Source: Diabrotica undecimpunctata
Lineage: Eukaryota; Arthropoda; Insecta; Coleoptera; Chrysomelidae
Direction: 5' to 3'
DNA length: 64,000 bases
Assembly: GCF_040954645.1 (NCBI RefSeq)
Contig: NC_092807.1
Location: 27,697,853 to 27,761,852, forward strand
In this document: positions 54,529 to 64,000 of the stretch, piece after piece
Numbering within the stretch: position 1 is the first letter of the stretch
Layout of the letters: each line of letters opens with the position of its first letter
Position numbers and translations under genes: made by a program
Notes under the pieces: generated by a model
Seen by the model: only the letters and a program-made list of their open reading frames with translations
What the model was told of the DNA's origin: nothing
The model's database searches: none

Positions 54529-56000
54529 ATCATCTTTAACTCGACAATCATCTGCGGATCCTAGCTTGCTGTAAGATTAGTCGCCATTCTGTTCGGTTTC
54601 TCTTCTGACCTCTAGTATCATTAAGTCGCTCTCAACTACATCTAACCACCTAATTCGCAGTCGGTCTCTGTTTCTTCTTTCTAAAGATGTTCCTGTCGTT
54701 AGATTTTTAGCAGTCATGTTGTCAGGCATTCGTATTATGTGTCGCATCTATTGAACGTTACAACATCTGGTTCATTAAAGAGCCTTTTGCGCCACTGCCC
54801 TTAATCGTTTATTGTTCAAAATATTTTGCGGACTATCTTACGCTCGAATATACCCAGAATTCTTTTATGTTTCTGCGTTAGAGTCCATGTTTTCGCTCCA
54901 TATATGAGGACTGGCCTCAACAGTGTTTTGTACATAATAATTTTTGTTTTTCTTTGGATATTTCTTGAGTGGAATTGTTTTGGACGTCCATATTATGCCC
55001 TATTTGTATGGTTTATTCGTCTTTAAATTTCTTCGCTTGTGTTATTGGTAGTAGTCACTAGCGAGCCAAGGTATGTGAAGCTTTCAACACATTCAAAGAT
55101 ATGACTTCCAAATGCTGTTTCTCATTCCTCATTTGCCATAGGATCCTTAATAACCAACACTTACTTGGTTTTGCCTTCGTTGATGACTAGACCGACCTGT
55201 TTCACCGTCGTTTATAATTCTAAATAATATTGCTCATCTCGCTTGCTACGCCCTATAAGGTCAATGTCATCAGCGTATGCTAAGATTTGTATCGATCTAT
55301 TGTAGATAGTACCTGAGTCTATAATTCGTGTTTTTTGGACTGTCTTTTCCAAGGCAATGTTCGATAGGAGGCAAGCCAGGGCATCCCTTTGTCTGAGTCC
55401 ATCCTTTATCTCGAAGGATTGAGAATTTTCTCTTTATATCCTAACTTCTTCTTCTTTTAGTTCCTATCCTCTGTGGATCTTGGCAGTTACGTTGGTCCAT
55501 ACAACTTTGTTGACAGCTGCTCTAAATTGATGTATGGTAGTCATTCCAGTCCACTATCTGATGTTCTTTAACCATGATGTTCTTCTGCGCCCTTAAGATC
55601 TTTTGTCCTCTATCTTGCCTTGTAACATAAGTTGAATTAGTTGATACTTCTCATTGCGCATCACATGCCCTAAGTATGTCATCTTGCGAGAGTGAATAAC
55701 AGTGGCATTTGCCTTTTTAGGGAGAGAGATGAAAGTGAAAACTAGCCAATCTGTAGGAAATTCTGCAGTTTCATAGATTTTTTTCAGTAAATTCGTTAGG
55801 AATTTGAGTTGGTTGTTTTCAAATAGTTTCAATCTTTTAGCTTGTATGTTATAAGGTCCAGGTGCTCTGTTGGTTTTTAGTCTTTTTATTGCATATGTTA
55901 CTATCCTAACGCTGTTTCCTAACGCTGGCCTTTAAGTTAGACATTGTCACTACATCTACTAACTGGGTCAGGTTCCCTGTCGTATTTTTTGCTGAATATA
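54529..56000 (-). mobile_element. Family 2 type LINE, decayed, interrupted by a family 1 copy
   Basis: The 3' tail is GATGATGATGAAAG at 54528-54540. Minus-strand blocks, heavily broken: LRIRWLDVVESDLMILEVRR (~54640), FTYLGSLVTTTNNTSEEI (~55060), INEGKTK, ILAYADDIDLIGRSKRDEQ (YADD, ~55270), IKDGLRQRDALACLL (motif B, ~55390). The part beyond the inserted element (55911-56000) continues upstream of motif B. Confidence 0.75.
55446..55901 (-). mobile_element. Internally deleted LINE nested in 54529-56000
   Basis: 9-bp duplication TATCCTAAC (55437-55445 and 55902-55910). The minus strand reads AIKRLKTNRAPGPYNIQA (RT motif 1 region) and TDWLVFTFISLPKKANA, then directly TVIHSRKMTYLGHVMRNEKY and LQGKIEDKRS, i.e. 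the middle of the RT is missing and motif 1 is fused in frame to the C-terminal blocks. (GAA)-type tail at 55446-55453. The deletion probably occurred in the template RNA or during insertion. Confidence 0.8.
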
Positions 56001-56756
56001 GATTATGTGTGTGTTTGTGTAGTAGGTGGGTTAATAAACAATTTACAAAAATAATTATTTCTAACAAAAGAATTATTTAAAATTCCTTGTTCCGGATAAA
56101 GAAGAGGCGCGTGCATACTACACAGCCTTTTTTGTAAGTTTTACCTTAGTTTGTTTCTATTCATTTCTGACGCTATCTGGTTTCCTTTTACTGTTTTGTT
56201 ATTGTTTATTTACTTAACTGTGTTGTAGAAATTTATGTTCTATGTTATTGCTCTGTCCATTTAGTATCTTAATAATATTAACAGGTAATATTAAGCTAAT
56301 AGTTAGAATAATAAGGAAAGACTAATAAAGCTTTTGAGCAAAAATCTATTATTCTAAAAATAGCCATCCACAATTCTACTAAATGCTGTCTGTGTGCGTG
56401 AGAGAAAATGACAGCACGTTCTCACTATAATAATTATCTTCACTTTTACTTTCAGTAACAGTTTTCATTATAATATTTATTGTATATACAACTATCACGA
56501 ATATCTTGATATGTGTGTAGGTACCAGCGATTAGAGAAATTGTTCTCGTAGTTATATGCTAATAATTTATTTTGCGTTTAGAAAAAGTGTTTTATCTGTT
56601 AATGCTCGATTGTAACTATTATCCCAGGTATTATCTATAAAAAATTTACATGTGCTTTAAGAAAGTAATACTCGTATTGTATGTTATGTGAAAGAATGTA
56701 AACGTTATTAGTTAAATCAAAAGATAGAATATTTTGAAGTGTGTTAATATTTAATT
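56001..56756. other. No gene seen
   Basis: AT-rich region between the nested LINEs and the ribozyme-like site; no frame of interest. Confidence 0.4.
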
Positions 56757-56760
56757 CCAG

Positions 56761-56797
56761 GCTGAGCACTTTCAGCTTACAAAACCATCTTCAGAGC
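56761..56797 (-). ncRNA. Hammerhead-like core, degenerate
   Basis: Minus strand: GCT (56797-56795), CTGAAGA (56794-56788), one extra T, hairpin GGTTTTGTAAGCT (56786-56774, with G-U pairs), GAA (56773-56771), palindromic-with-wobble stem III AGTGCT (56770-56765), C at 56764, then AGC (56763-56761) pairing GCT. Stem I is only 3 bp and stem II uses wobble pairs, so activity is uncertain. It lies about 300 bases from a Penelope-like RT on the other strand. Confidence 0.45.
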
Positions 56798-57099
56798 TAT
56801 ACCTTCTACAATACACCAATGATGTAAATATCTCATTTTAATTTTTACAATGATTCACTTACGTCAAATGTTTAATTATCACTACTAGAAGAGATCATTT
56901 GGTAACAAAATTACAGAAAAAGCTGGTTCTATTTATTTTTCTTCTTTATCATTGAAAAAACAAAGAAAGGACTGTACTAGAAAATGTGTAGAAATTAACA
57001 GTATCATAGATAGTTTGAATATCGCAAACATTGTAAAAACCAACATAAAAATATTATGTCTTTTTTTACTAAATCAGTCGTATCATAAATAATCTTCTA

Positions 57100-58690
57100 A
57101 CAATAAGGTTATGTCAACTTTGCATTCACAATTAGAACTTCTTAAATGTATTTCTAATAAAATTAAAACTCATAAACTTATAATAACAAAAGCTGACAAA
57201 ATAAATTGTCTTCTTATCATGTACAATATAGATTATATTAACAAAGTAGACTCTTTTCTATGCAACAACTCATTAAAATAAGTAAACTAAAATATATTAT
57301 TCCTAACGCTACAAATTTGTTTTAAGAACTTAAAATTAACCTTAAAACTTTTATTTCCAGCAATCACTTAATGTCAAAACTATACGGTCTTCCAAAAATT
57401 GATAAAGTTAGTTAAAATAAGACCAGTAGTTAGTTTTATTCACTCTTCTCTAAGATCAAATTAGTTACACTCCCAAACTGTCAACAACACTTTAAATTTA
57501 ACTTACAAAATTTCTTCAAATACTCTTCCAAATAACTTTACTATGGTCGCTTTCGATGTAACAAATCTTTTCACTAATGTTTCCAGACCAGATACCATTT
57601 CAATCATCAACAACTTCTTATTCGCAAAAACCATCGACTCCAATAAATGTTCACAAATTACCTCTCTACTCCAATTCTGCATTTCCCAAGACTTTATTTT
57701 TAACGATAAAATTTATGGACAACCAGAATGGTTAGCATTGGGAAATCAACTTTCTCTCTACTTGCAGATCTTTTTCTTAACTCTCTTGAAAATACTTTTG
57801 TTTATTCTTAATCACAAATAATCTTATGGTATAGATATGTAGATGACATTTTATGCCTTATATAATGCCCACCTTCAGAATCAGTCAAAATATTGTCATT
57901 AATTAATAATTTATATCCTGCAATTAATTTTACCTTAGAGTTTGAAAATAGCAACATTATTAACTTTTAAGATTTAACCATTAAAAAGAATTCTTCCTTT
58001 TCTTCTTTTTCTACATTATATTAATTTTTAAAAAATTTACCCAAACTGATCATATGATACCTACATATTCGAACCATCCGTTTTGACATAAGATGACAGC
58101 TATTCAGTGTTATGTCCAAAGACTTCTTAACATTCCTATGTCTTAAGAAAACTACGATAAAAAAATCACAATTATTAAACAAAAAGCAAACAACACTGGT
58201 ATTTCTTCTTCTACTGTAGATAAGGTTGTTAGAAGCTTAATACTAAAAAGGGACTTAACCAAGCTTTTAATGTGGAAAATGAACCCAACACTACATCCAT
58301 TAATAGATCCTTAACTTATTTAGAACCAATTTCAGAAAAAAATATCAAGAGTACTTTGTAGTAAAATTAGTAACTTAAACATCTCTTTTAAAATCAAACA
58401 CAATATTAAGTCCAATTTTAGCAAAACTAAGGATCAAATTGATGAGCAAAACAAAAGTGGTATTTTCAAATTGTTTAGTTTCTTCTTTATATTTAAATAA
58501 TTTTAGCGATAACTTGTCGATTTTACCTATTTTGAGCTTAAGTCAATTTCCAACATATTATTCAGTATGATGCCATAGAAAGCAAGATTTAGAACACTTA
58601 ATTTTGGAGAGTCTTCAATACATTTCTTCTTTCATTATGAATTTGAATTCAGCAGTTTTTCGATCATTTAAAAATCTTAATTTTCCAATG
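57100..58690 (+). pseudogene. Penelope-like element, RT and nuclease, decayed
   Basis: Plus-strand blocks in order: LIITKADKINCLLIMYNIDY (~57180-57240; the ITKADK block unique to Penelope-like RTs), SKLYGLPKIDK (~57370), MVAFDVTNLFTNVSRPDTIS (57543 onward, catalytic 'FDV' motif A), QPEWLALGNQLS (where relatives have G-PMGSPLS), WYRYVDDILCL (~57825-57850, active site), TINFTLEFENSNIINF-like sequence (~57925-57965), then KSGIFKL (~58465) and KARFRTLNFGESSIHF (~58580) from the nuclease region. Stops and shifts throughout. A typical intact protein would be ~700-800 residues. Confidence 0.75.
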
Positions 58691-58699
58691 ACATAATAT

Positions 58700-60245
58700 G
58701 TCATTTTTGAAGAATCATTTAAAAGGCTGGCATTCGATTTTGCTCATTTTATTGGCTGCTTCAACTCCAATAAATGGTCGTTGTCTGACACCTGTACCAT
58801 AACAACAATTTTTAATGTGTTTTTTTTTGTGGAGTCCAGTGTACAGTCCTTTTTGTGTTTTTTTATTGATAAAGAAGAAAAATACAAAATACGTAGATTT
58901 GGATGGGGAAGAGGGTGTAGACGGAAATGCTTTTAGTTTAGATATAATTTTCCCCAGGAATGGACAGTTAGTGTATATACAGTATACCGTTATTTTCTGC
59001 CAGGATCGCAAAAGGTACTTTATATTACTATAAGTCTTGTATAATCCACATATTTCTTATAGGATATTTCCATAATATAGAGCTCAAACTTTTGTATTTT
59101 TTCATATGTTTATTGGGATGTGTGTATTTGGTTGCATATATTAACGCACTGTACTTATCTTTATCTTTGCGAGCATACCATCTACACGATCTCTCCATAA
59201 TTTCTTGCATAATCTAACCGTTCTCTACATATTGTACTCTCAGCCCTTCTCCAATTTTACATCTTAATATTTTATTCCCGTATTACGTATTTGTCTGTTT
59301 TAAATATATTTATTAGGATGTTATCATTATTTCATATTTGTTAATATTTTGAGGCTGGATCCTCTGAGAGACGTATAGGTTTTACTCAAGGTTGAGAGAT
59401 TCGGATGTTATGCTTTCTACTCACCATTTTGTTTTTTCATGCAATCAAAAATCTGAAATTTTTGTACTATATTTCTAGTTTTCACTTTTTTGTCACTAAT
59501 ATTGTATATTATCCTTTTATCTTTGTTTTTAAAAATAAAATATTTATATTTTGTTTATATTATATATTTTTCATTAAATTTATAAATAAAGTCTACTTTT
59601 CTAAATCATAATATCCTATAGCATAATAGCTAAATTTTAAACGATCTAATTACCAAAAATACGCATATTCAAAGTAATTTGCTGTTCAGGTATGTGTAGC
59701 ATGGTAGAGTAGCTTGTGCTACCAAATATGAACTTCCATTCCATTTATTTTGCAATTACCGGTAGCCGCAGTTGCCACAGCGTTTATGGCCCTATATTTG
59801 GTTAAAGCATAATTTCCATGCATAATCTACTGGAAAACACTGATATTATTTGATAAAAAGTAGTTTACTATTAAAAATAACAACATTAATATAAATTAAA
59901 GGTGGCGTTGTAAGTAATTAGTCAAACAACAGAAACGTTCCAGAAACTTTTCCGTTCCAATCTCGATGTACCTTTATTATATAGGTTTTTTATTTTTGGA
60001 TGGACCTTGTGAAGAATATCATGCGACATTATTTATTTTAGAGTATCTTAACGGGAACTTACGAAAAAAAGTGGGACTGGATTTGGTGGCAAAAAATGGC
60101 CCTGGCGAAAGTAATTTTTCAATTTGTTCTTTGTGTTTTATTTTGCTTGTAGATTTTACTCTGTATTCATTTAAAATCATTGTTATATCGGTATATGTTT
60201 CGATTATTGTGATTTTTTAGGACAATTTTGTATTAATACATATTT
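58700..60245. other. Unassigned
   Basis: AT-rich sequence with several short frames (for example 58815-59033 and 59966-60220) that show no domain. Nothing supported. Confidence 0.4.
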
Positions 60246-60249
60246 AGGA

Positions 60250-60440
60250 CAATTTTATATTAATTGAGGTATGTACGTATAATGTGTTTTTCTATTATTG
60301 AAAGCCTTTTATGTTCTGCTATACGTTCCTTAAAAGTTCTACCAGTTTGGCCGATGTAAGTATTTGGGCAATCGCCACATTTAAGTTTGTATACACCACG
60401 CCATGTTTGTTTAAGTGCTTTGTCTTGTGACTTTTTTTGT
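60250..60440 (-). pseudogene. Penelope-like GIY-YIG endonuclease segment
   Basis: The minus strand reads WRGVYKLKCGDCPNTYIGQT followed by GRTFKERIAEHKRLSIIEKH, the complete GIY-YIG core (GVY...YIG...R) with the linked Cys pair CxxC and the EH motif of Penelope-like nucleases. Well preserved locally but flanked by stops. Probably the 3' part of the same element as the RT at 62920-63276, separated by later insertions. Confidence 0.8.
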
Positions 60441-60599
60441 TCTTAATACATTGGCTTAAGTTGATCTTTGTTCTGAAAGTTGGTGTTATTTCTTTCTTTT
60501 TTTTATTTATAATTAAGGCGCATTAACCTATGTGCGTATTAGCTTAGCTTAGCATTTTTGGATACTTAATATATACTGATTTTGACATACATAAATTTT

Positions 60600-61045
60600 T
60601 ACATAAATAAATCTAAGTTAAACTTCAACTCCATTGGTAAATAAAAGCATTGACTATTACATATTTATTTGCACACGCACTGATGTTTATATTTGGTTAT
60701 ATATTCCTATTGATTTTAGAACACTTAAAACTGACGAATATACACACTTTTGTTCTAGATATTCGCGTAGCGTTGTCGGTAGGTTACACTTTTTCCTCTC
60801 ATTTGAATATGCAGGGCATTTGATTGCAATTTTGGTCACTTAAACTGTTGAAACACCGCACATTGGATGAACACTTCCAGTAATATGGTATTCATGTGTT
60901 AAGCGTATATGAACTAATCTCAGTCTGTTTATTCTAGTTTGGTCTTTCCTGTTGCTACACTTATTTTTCCATCTTGTAACTGTTGTTTTTATGTTTTGTA
61001 GTTTTTGTTGAGATTGATTCCATTCTTGAAGCCACCGTTCTTTCA
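60600..61045 (-). pseudogene. LINE 3' end downstream of RNase H (R1/jockey-like)
   Basis: Minus strand: KERWLQEWNQSQQKLQNIKT, RINRLRLVHIRLTHEYHITG and HPMCGVSTV, then after a stop KCPAYSNERKKCNLPTTLRE and VYSSVLSVLKSIGIYNQ. This is the RLR-GHT-LTH and C--C--H--C zinc-finger tail of such LINEs. The preceding RT is missing; the 5' side abuts the mariner-like gene. Confidence 0.65.
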
Positions 61046-62420
61046 ATATCGAGTTAATCCAGTGATGAAAATCTTTCTTATAGGTATATTAAATAGCAGA
61101 ATAGTTGGACCATACTTCTTTGAGGGTACAGTAACTTGGACGAGTTATTTGAACTTTCTACAAAATATTTTAGCACCTGATTTACGACAATGCTTCCCAG
61201 ATACTGTTAACCCCGCAGAAATTAATAAAAACATATGGTTTTAACTGTGTTTTAAGGTAGCACAGGTCCACCACATTAGGCAGCAGCAGTACGAACATTT
61301 CTTGATCAAACTTTTCCGCATCGATGGATCGGTAGACGTGGCGAAATTGAATGGCCACCACTTCTTGTAATATGACTCCACGGGATTATTTCTTGTGGGG
61401 CTATTTAAAAACAAAAATCTATATAATAAAACCAACCAATCTTCTTCTTTAAGTGCCATCTTCGCCACGAAGGTTGGCAATTATCATGGCTATTCTGACC
61501 TTCGAGGCAGCTGCTCTGAACAATTGCCTTGAGCTGCAACTAAACCACTCTCTCAGGTTCTTCAACCAGGAAACGCGTCTTCTTCCTACGCTTCTCCTAT
61601 CCTCTACTTTTCGTTGAAGTATGAGTCCCAAGATGTTATATCTTTCGCCTCTCATCACATGTCCGAGATATTGCAATTTCCTTTCTTTTATTGTATTTTC
61701 CATTTCCCTCTCTCTGCCTATTCTCCTTAACACGTCTGTATTCGTGACTCTATCTACCCATGGAATACTTAACAATCTTCTAAATGTTCACATTTCAAAC
61801 GCGTTAGTCGATTTATTGTATTCCGGTTTAATGACCATGATTCAGCTCCATAGTAAAGTACACTGTGTACATAGCATTTAATTAGCCTTATTCTGAGGGC
61901 TAATGTCATATCTTTCCTGCATAAAATCTTTTTCATTTTAACGAAGTTGGCAAGTGCTTTTTCAATTCTAGCTCTTATTTCTGTAGTATAATCGTTATTT
62001 TCTGTGACTATCGTTCCCAAGTAGGTATACCATTTTACTTTCTCAATCTGCTGGCCGCCTACCGTTAATATTTCGTTTGTATTGTTGTTCTTGCTAATTT
62101 TCATGAATTTCGTTTTTTTTTTATGTTAAGAGAGAGTCTGTATTCTCCACTCTATCTTAATATTTTGTTCATTATTCTTTCTTCCAAGTCTTCCAAGTTG
62201 TCGGCTATTATGACTGTATCGTCGGCATGCCTAATGTTGTTAATTAAACTTCCGTTCACTTTAATGCTGACTGTCTCGTTTACTAACCATTGGTTGATTT
62301 ACCAACCAACCAATATTGATGATTTAAAGCACCGCTTAAGGCAAGAAATTATTGAAATCACCGCAGATATATTGCAAAATGTCATCGAAGATTTTCAACA
62401 CAGTATATTTTTCTATTAAG
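61045..62420 (+). pseudogene. Mariner-like transposase C-terminal half, split by a LINE
   Basis: 61080-61240 reads IVGPYFFEGTVTWTSYLNFL and NILAPDLRQCFPDTVNPAEI, then a shift; the other frame gives AAAVRTFLDQTFPHRWIGRR and GEIEWPPLL (about 61277-61370), where relatives have QQDGAPPH before it and WPPRSPDLTPLDYFLWG after it; here stops occupy those catalytic regions. It runs to KTN-Q, is interrupted by the LINE 61441-62304, and resumes TNIDDLKHRLRQEIIEITAD and ILQNVIEDFQ (62312-62395), the family C-terminus. Dead by insertion, shift and stops. Confidence 0.8.
61441..62304 (-). mobile_element. 5'-truncated family 1 LINE inside mariner
   Basis: Duplication ACCAACCAAT (61431-61440 and 62305-62314) and uninterrupted mariner protein on both sides. 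Minus strand: NNIRHADDTVIIADNLEDLE (YADD has become HADD), YTYLGTIVTENNDYTTEI, CYVHSVLYYGAESWSL, then after a stop and small shift IPWVDRVTNTDVLRRIGRER, KLQYLGHVMRGERY, VEDRRSVGRRRVSWLKNLRE. (GAA)-type tail at 61441-61448. Two frames, one main break. Confidence 0.9.
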
Positions 62421-62919
62421 AATGAACGGTGATCATTTTGAGCATATGATTTAGACTAAATTGTTGTAATTATTGTTAATAAACTTAAATTCATTTTATG
62501 GCACTATCATTTTACAAAATAAACAAAAAGATCCAATTTTATTTTTTGACAACAAAGCAACTAATAGACGAGTCAATCGTAAAAGATATTCGACTCGGTG
62601 GCTTTTTGATGAAATAAAATAAAATAATTTTTTCCTTGACTATCCCTGTACAAAAAAGAAAAATACTTACATTGATGGATAGAGCATTGAAAACCCTTTT
62701 AAACGCTGTATCAAGCGCTATCCCTTTTTATTTAAATTTTTTTCAGGAGTCACTGCAACACCTAGGAAGTTCAAGATACATTTGAATAATGTCATTGGGA
62801 AAGTGTATTTTAATATACTAAAACTAACTTGTTTCCTAATTTTCCATTTGTATTCATAATATCGTGAAGTTACTTTTTGACATGGGAATTTCTGTTAATC
62901 CAATGTTATCAATTTATTG
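62421..62919. other. No gene seen
   Basis: AT-rich; the other end of the mariner-like element was not recognised. No coding signal. Confidence 0.35.
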
Positions 62920-63276
62920 TTATGTAGGATGGGCTGATGAATTGTGTATAGTGGTGTCAGTATGGGTAAGTTTATGAAATACGGAGAACTCATGTTTGTT
63001 TTCAAGTCTGATAATTTTCAAATCTAGAAAATTTATGAATTGATTCGATTCTGTTTTTATTGTAAACTCAATATGGCTATAGAGTGAATTAATATAAGAT
63101 AAAAATTGGTAAAGTTGTCTGTTAGTTCCTATAAAGCACGCCAGTATATCGTCTTTGTATCTCCACCACACAGTTTTTACACTGTGTTTACTTTTGTGAC
63201 TAATGCATCGAAGTAAATTGATATTTTCTCTTTCCATGGTGAATTTGATTGATTCTTCTTTATTGTTGATATGCAT
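62920..63276 (-). pseudogene. Penelope-like reverse transcriptase segment
   Basis: 118 codons, minus strand. WWRYKDDILACFIGTNRQLY (active site; the usual YVDD is YKDD, so Val is Lys), FLSYINSLYSHIEFTIKTES, QFINFLDLKIIRLENKHEFS and FHKLTHTDTTIHNSSAHPT. These match the RYVDDIL and 'INFLDL-I' and 'K-T-TD--I---S-HP' blocks of Penelope-like RTs. Upstream and downstream are broken. With the nuclease at 60250-60440 it would form one element whose middle received a mariner and LINE pieces. Confidence 0.75.
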
Positions 63277-64000
63277 CAGAAATTTGTTCGTTAGTCCGTG
63301 ATAATTTTGTACTTGTACTTTTTATGATTTAATTTATGAAACTAATAGAAAAATATATAAGTTAAGCTGAGCTCTGATGCAATATCACTCTGTAGGAAGA
63401 ATAATTTGTTCTAAATTTATCAGTTTCTAAATCTCATGTTTCTCAAAACACCATTGATTGTATATCTTTCAGACTGTATACCTTGCACAATTTGCATAAA
63501 CTCAAGAAGAATTTCTTTTTTAAACAATAAATTATTAGAAACATTTTTGAAGTAGCTTATTATACGATTATTATTTTGTCATTGTTTTTTTGCTCGTATA
63601 TTTTTGCCTTGGCTGTCTTATCTTAATAAATTCAAATGTATTTTAGTGTATCTTGGTTTTTAACTGTGTTCATCTACGAAATATTCTACCACATTTCATG
63701 CTGTATACAAATACAGTTGTGTGGACCTACAATTTGGAAAAATTTAATACTATCAAAGAATGTAGGTCGTAGCAATCCGTGGTTTCTAATGATGCATTAT
63801 ATTCAGACTAATTAGGCCCTGATCTTGAATAGTCTCTCTCTGAAATTTTGCTCGCAACTGCGACAGTCATTATTAAAAGCAATACGAGAGGATGTAGACA
63901 TAAACTCCTCGAAATAAGTGATAAAAGAGACAGAAGATTAGGTGTACGTCCAATATTACACCGCCTTTAATAATTTCGTCCGCAGAGTTAGACAAAACGT
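63277..64000. other. No gene seen
   Basis: Upstream side of the Penelope-like RT on the minus strand, but no further RT motif is readable; AT-rich. Confidence 0.35.

Noticed and set aside
58815..59033. 72-codon frame that could be a small secreted protein
   Set aside because: No signal peptide cleavage pattern or homology, and the opposite strand is open as well; probably chance.

Overview
This 64 kb window is AT-rich nuclear DNA of an arthropod, most likely an insect with a large, transposon-filled genome (a beetle would fit, but the sequence does not prove the order). The grounds are the mix of element families: APE-type non-LTR retrotransposons with (GAA)n tails, jockey-like LINEs, Penelope-like elements, hAT, Tc1/mariner-like, Tigger/pogo and piggyBac elements, and insect-type multicopy genes. 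A TCAGT initiator promoter feeds a five-codon first exon, as in insect cuticle-type genes. There is no bacterial-style gene organisation, no operon, no rRNA or tRNA and no CRISPR.

Layout. 0-5.4 kb: a hammerhead ribozyme, broken copies of a multicopy insect gene (DUF7869-like) and piggyBac, a TIR element carrying a short ribozyme-bearing insertion, and a LINE ORF1. 5.7-13.3 kb: a 5'-truncated LINE, a MITE, a Tc1/IS630-type transposase with one break, and a decayed Cys-rich family gene. 13.4-24 kb: more truncated LINEs, several with exact target-site duplications. 24.2-28.3 kb: a 4 kb TIR element that contains a LINE fragment and a Tigger. 28.9-35.8 kb: LINE endonuclease, RNase H and RT pieces, including one LINE inserted inside another. 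36 kb: a foldback element with ribozyme cores in both arms, between two (TA)n tracts. 38-45 kb: CR1/jockey-like RT, a GC-rich TIR element, a Penelope nuclease remnant, and LINE ORF1 plus endonuclease. 45.7-48.6 kb: a nearly intact hAT element with a two-exon transposase. 48.8 kb: the only good host-gene promoter and first exon. 50-64 kb: a second DUF7869-like pseudogene, a large foldback element with a ribozyme insertion, nested LINEs, a mariner split by a LINE, and decayed Penelope copies.

The most interesting signal is a set of type I hammerhead ribozyme cores from four different sequence families (645-684, 4334-4375 and 52432-52473, both arms of 36055-36612, 56761-56797). All have a very short palindromic stem III, the architecture known from Penelope-like elements and animal retrozymes. 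Two of them lie in a short element whose insertion is shown by target-site duplications and by an uninterrupted empty site elsewhere in the same window. All identifications come from reading the sequence by eye; no database search was run, and LINE clade names are approximate.
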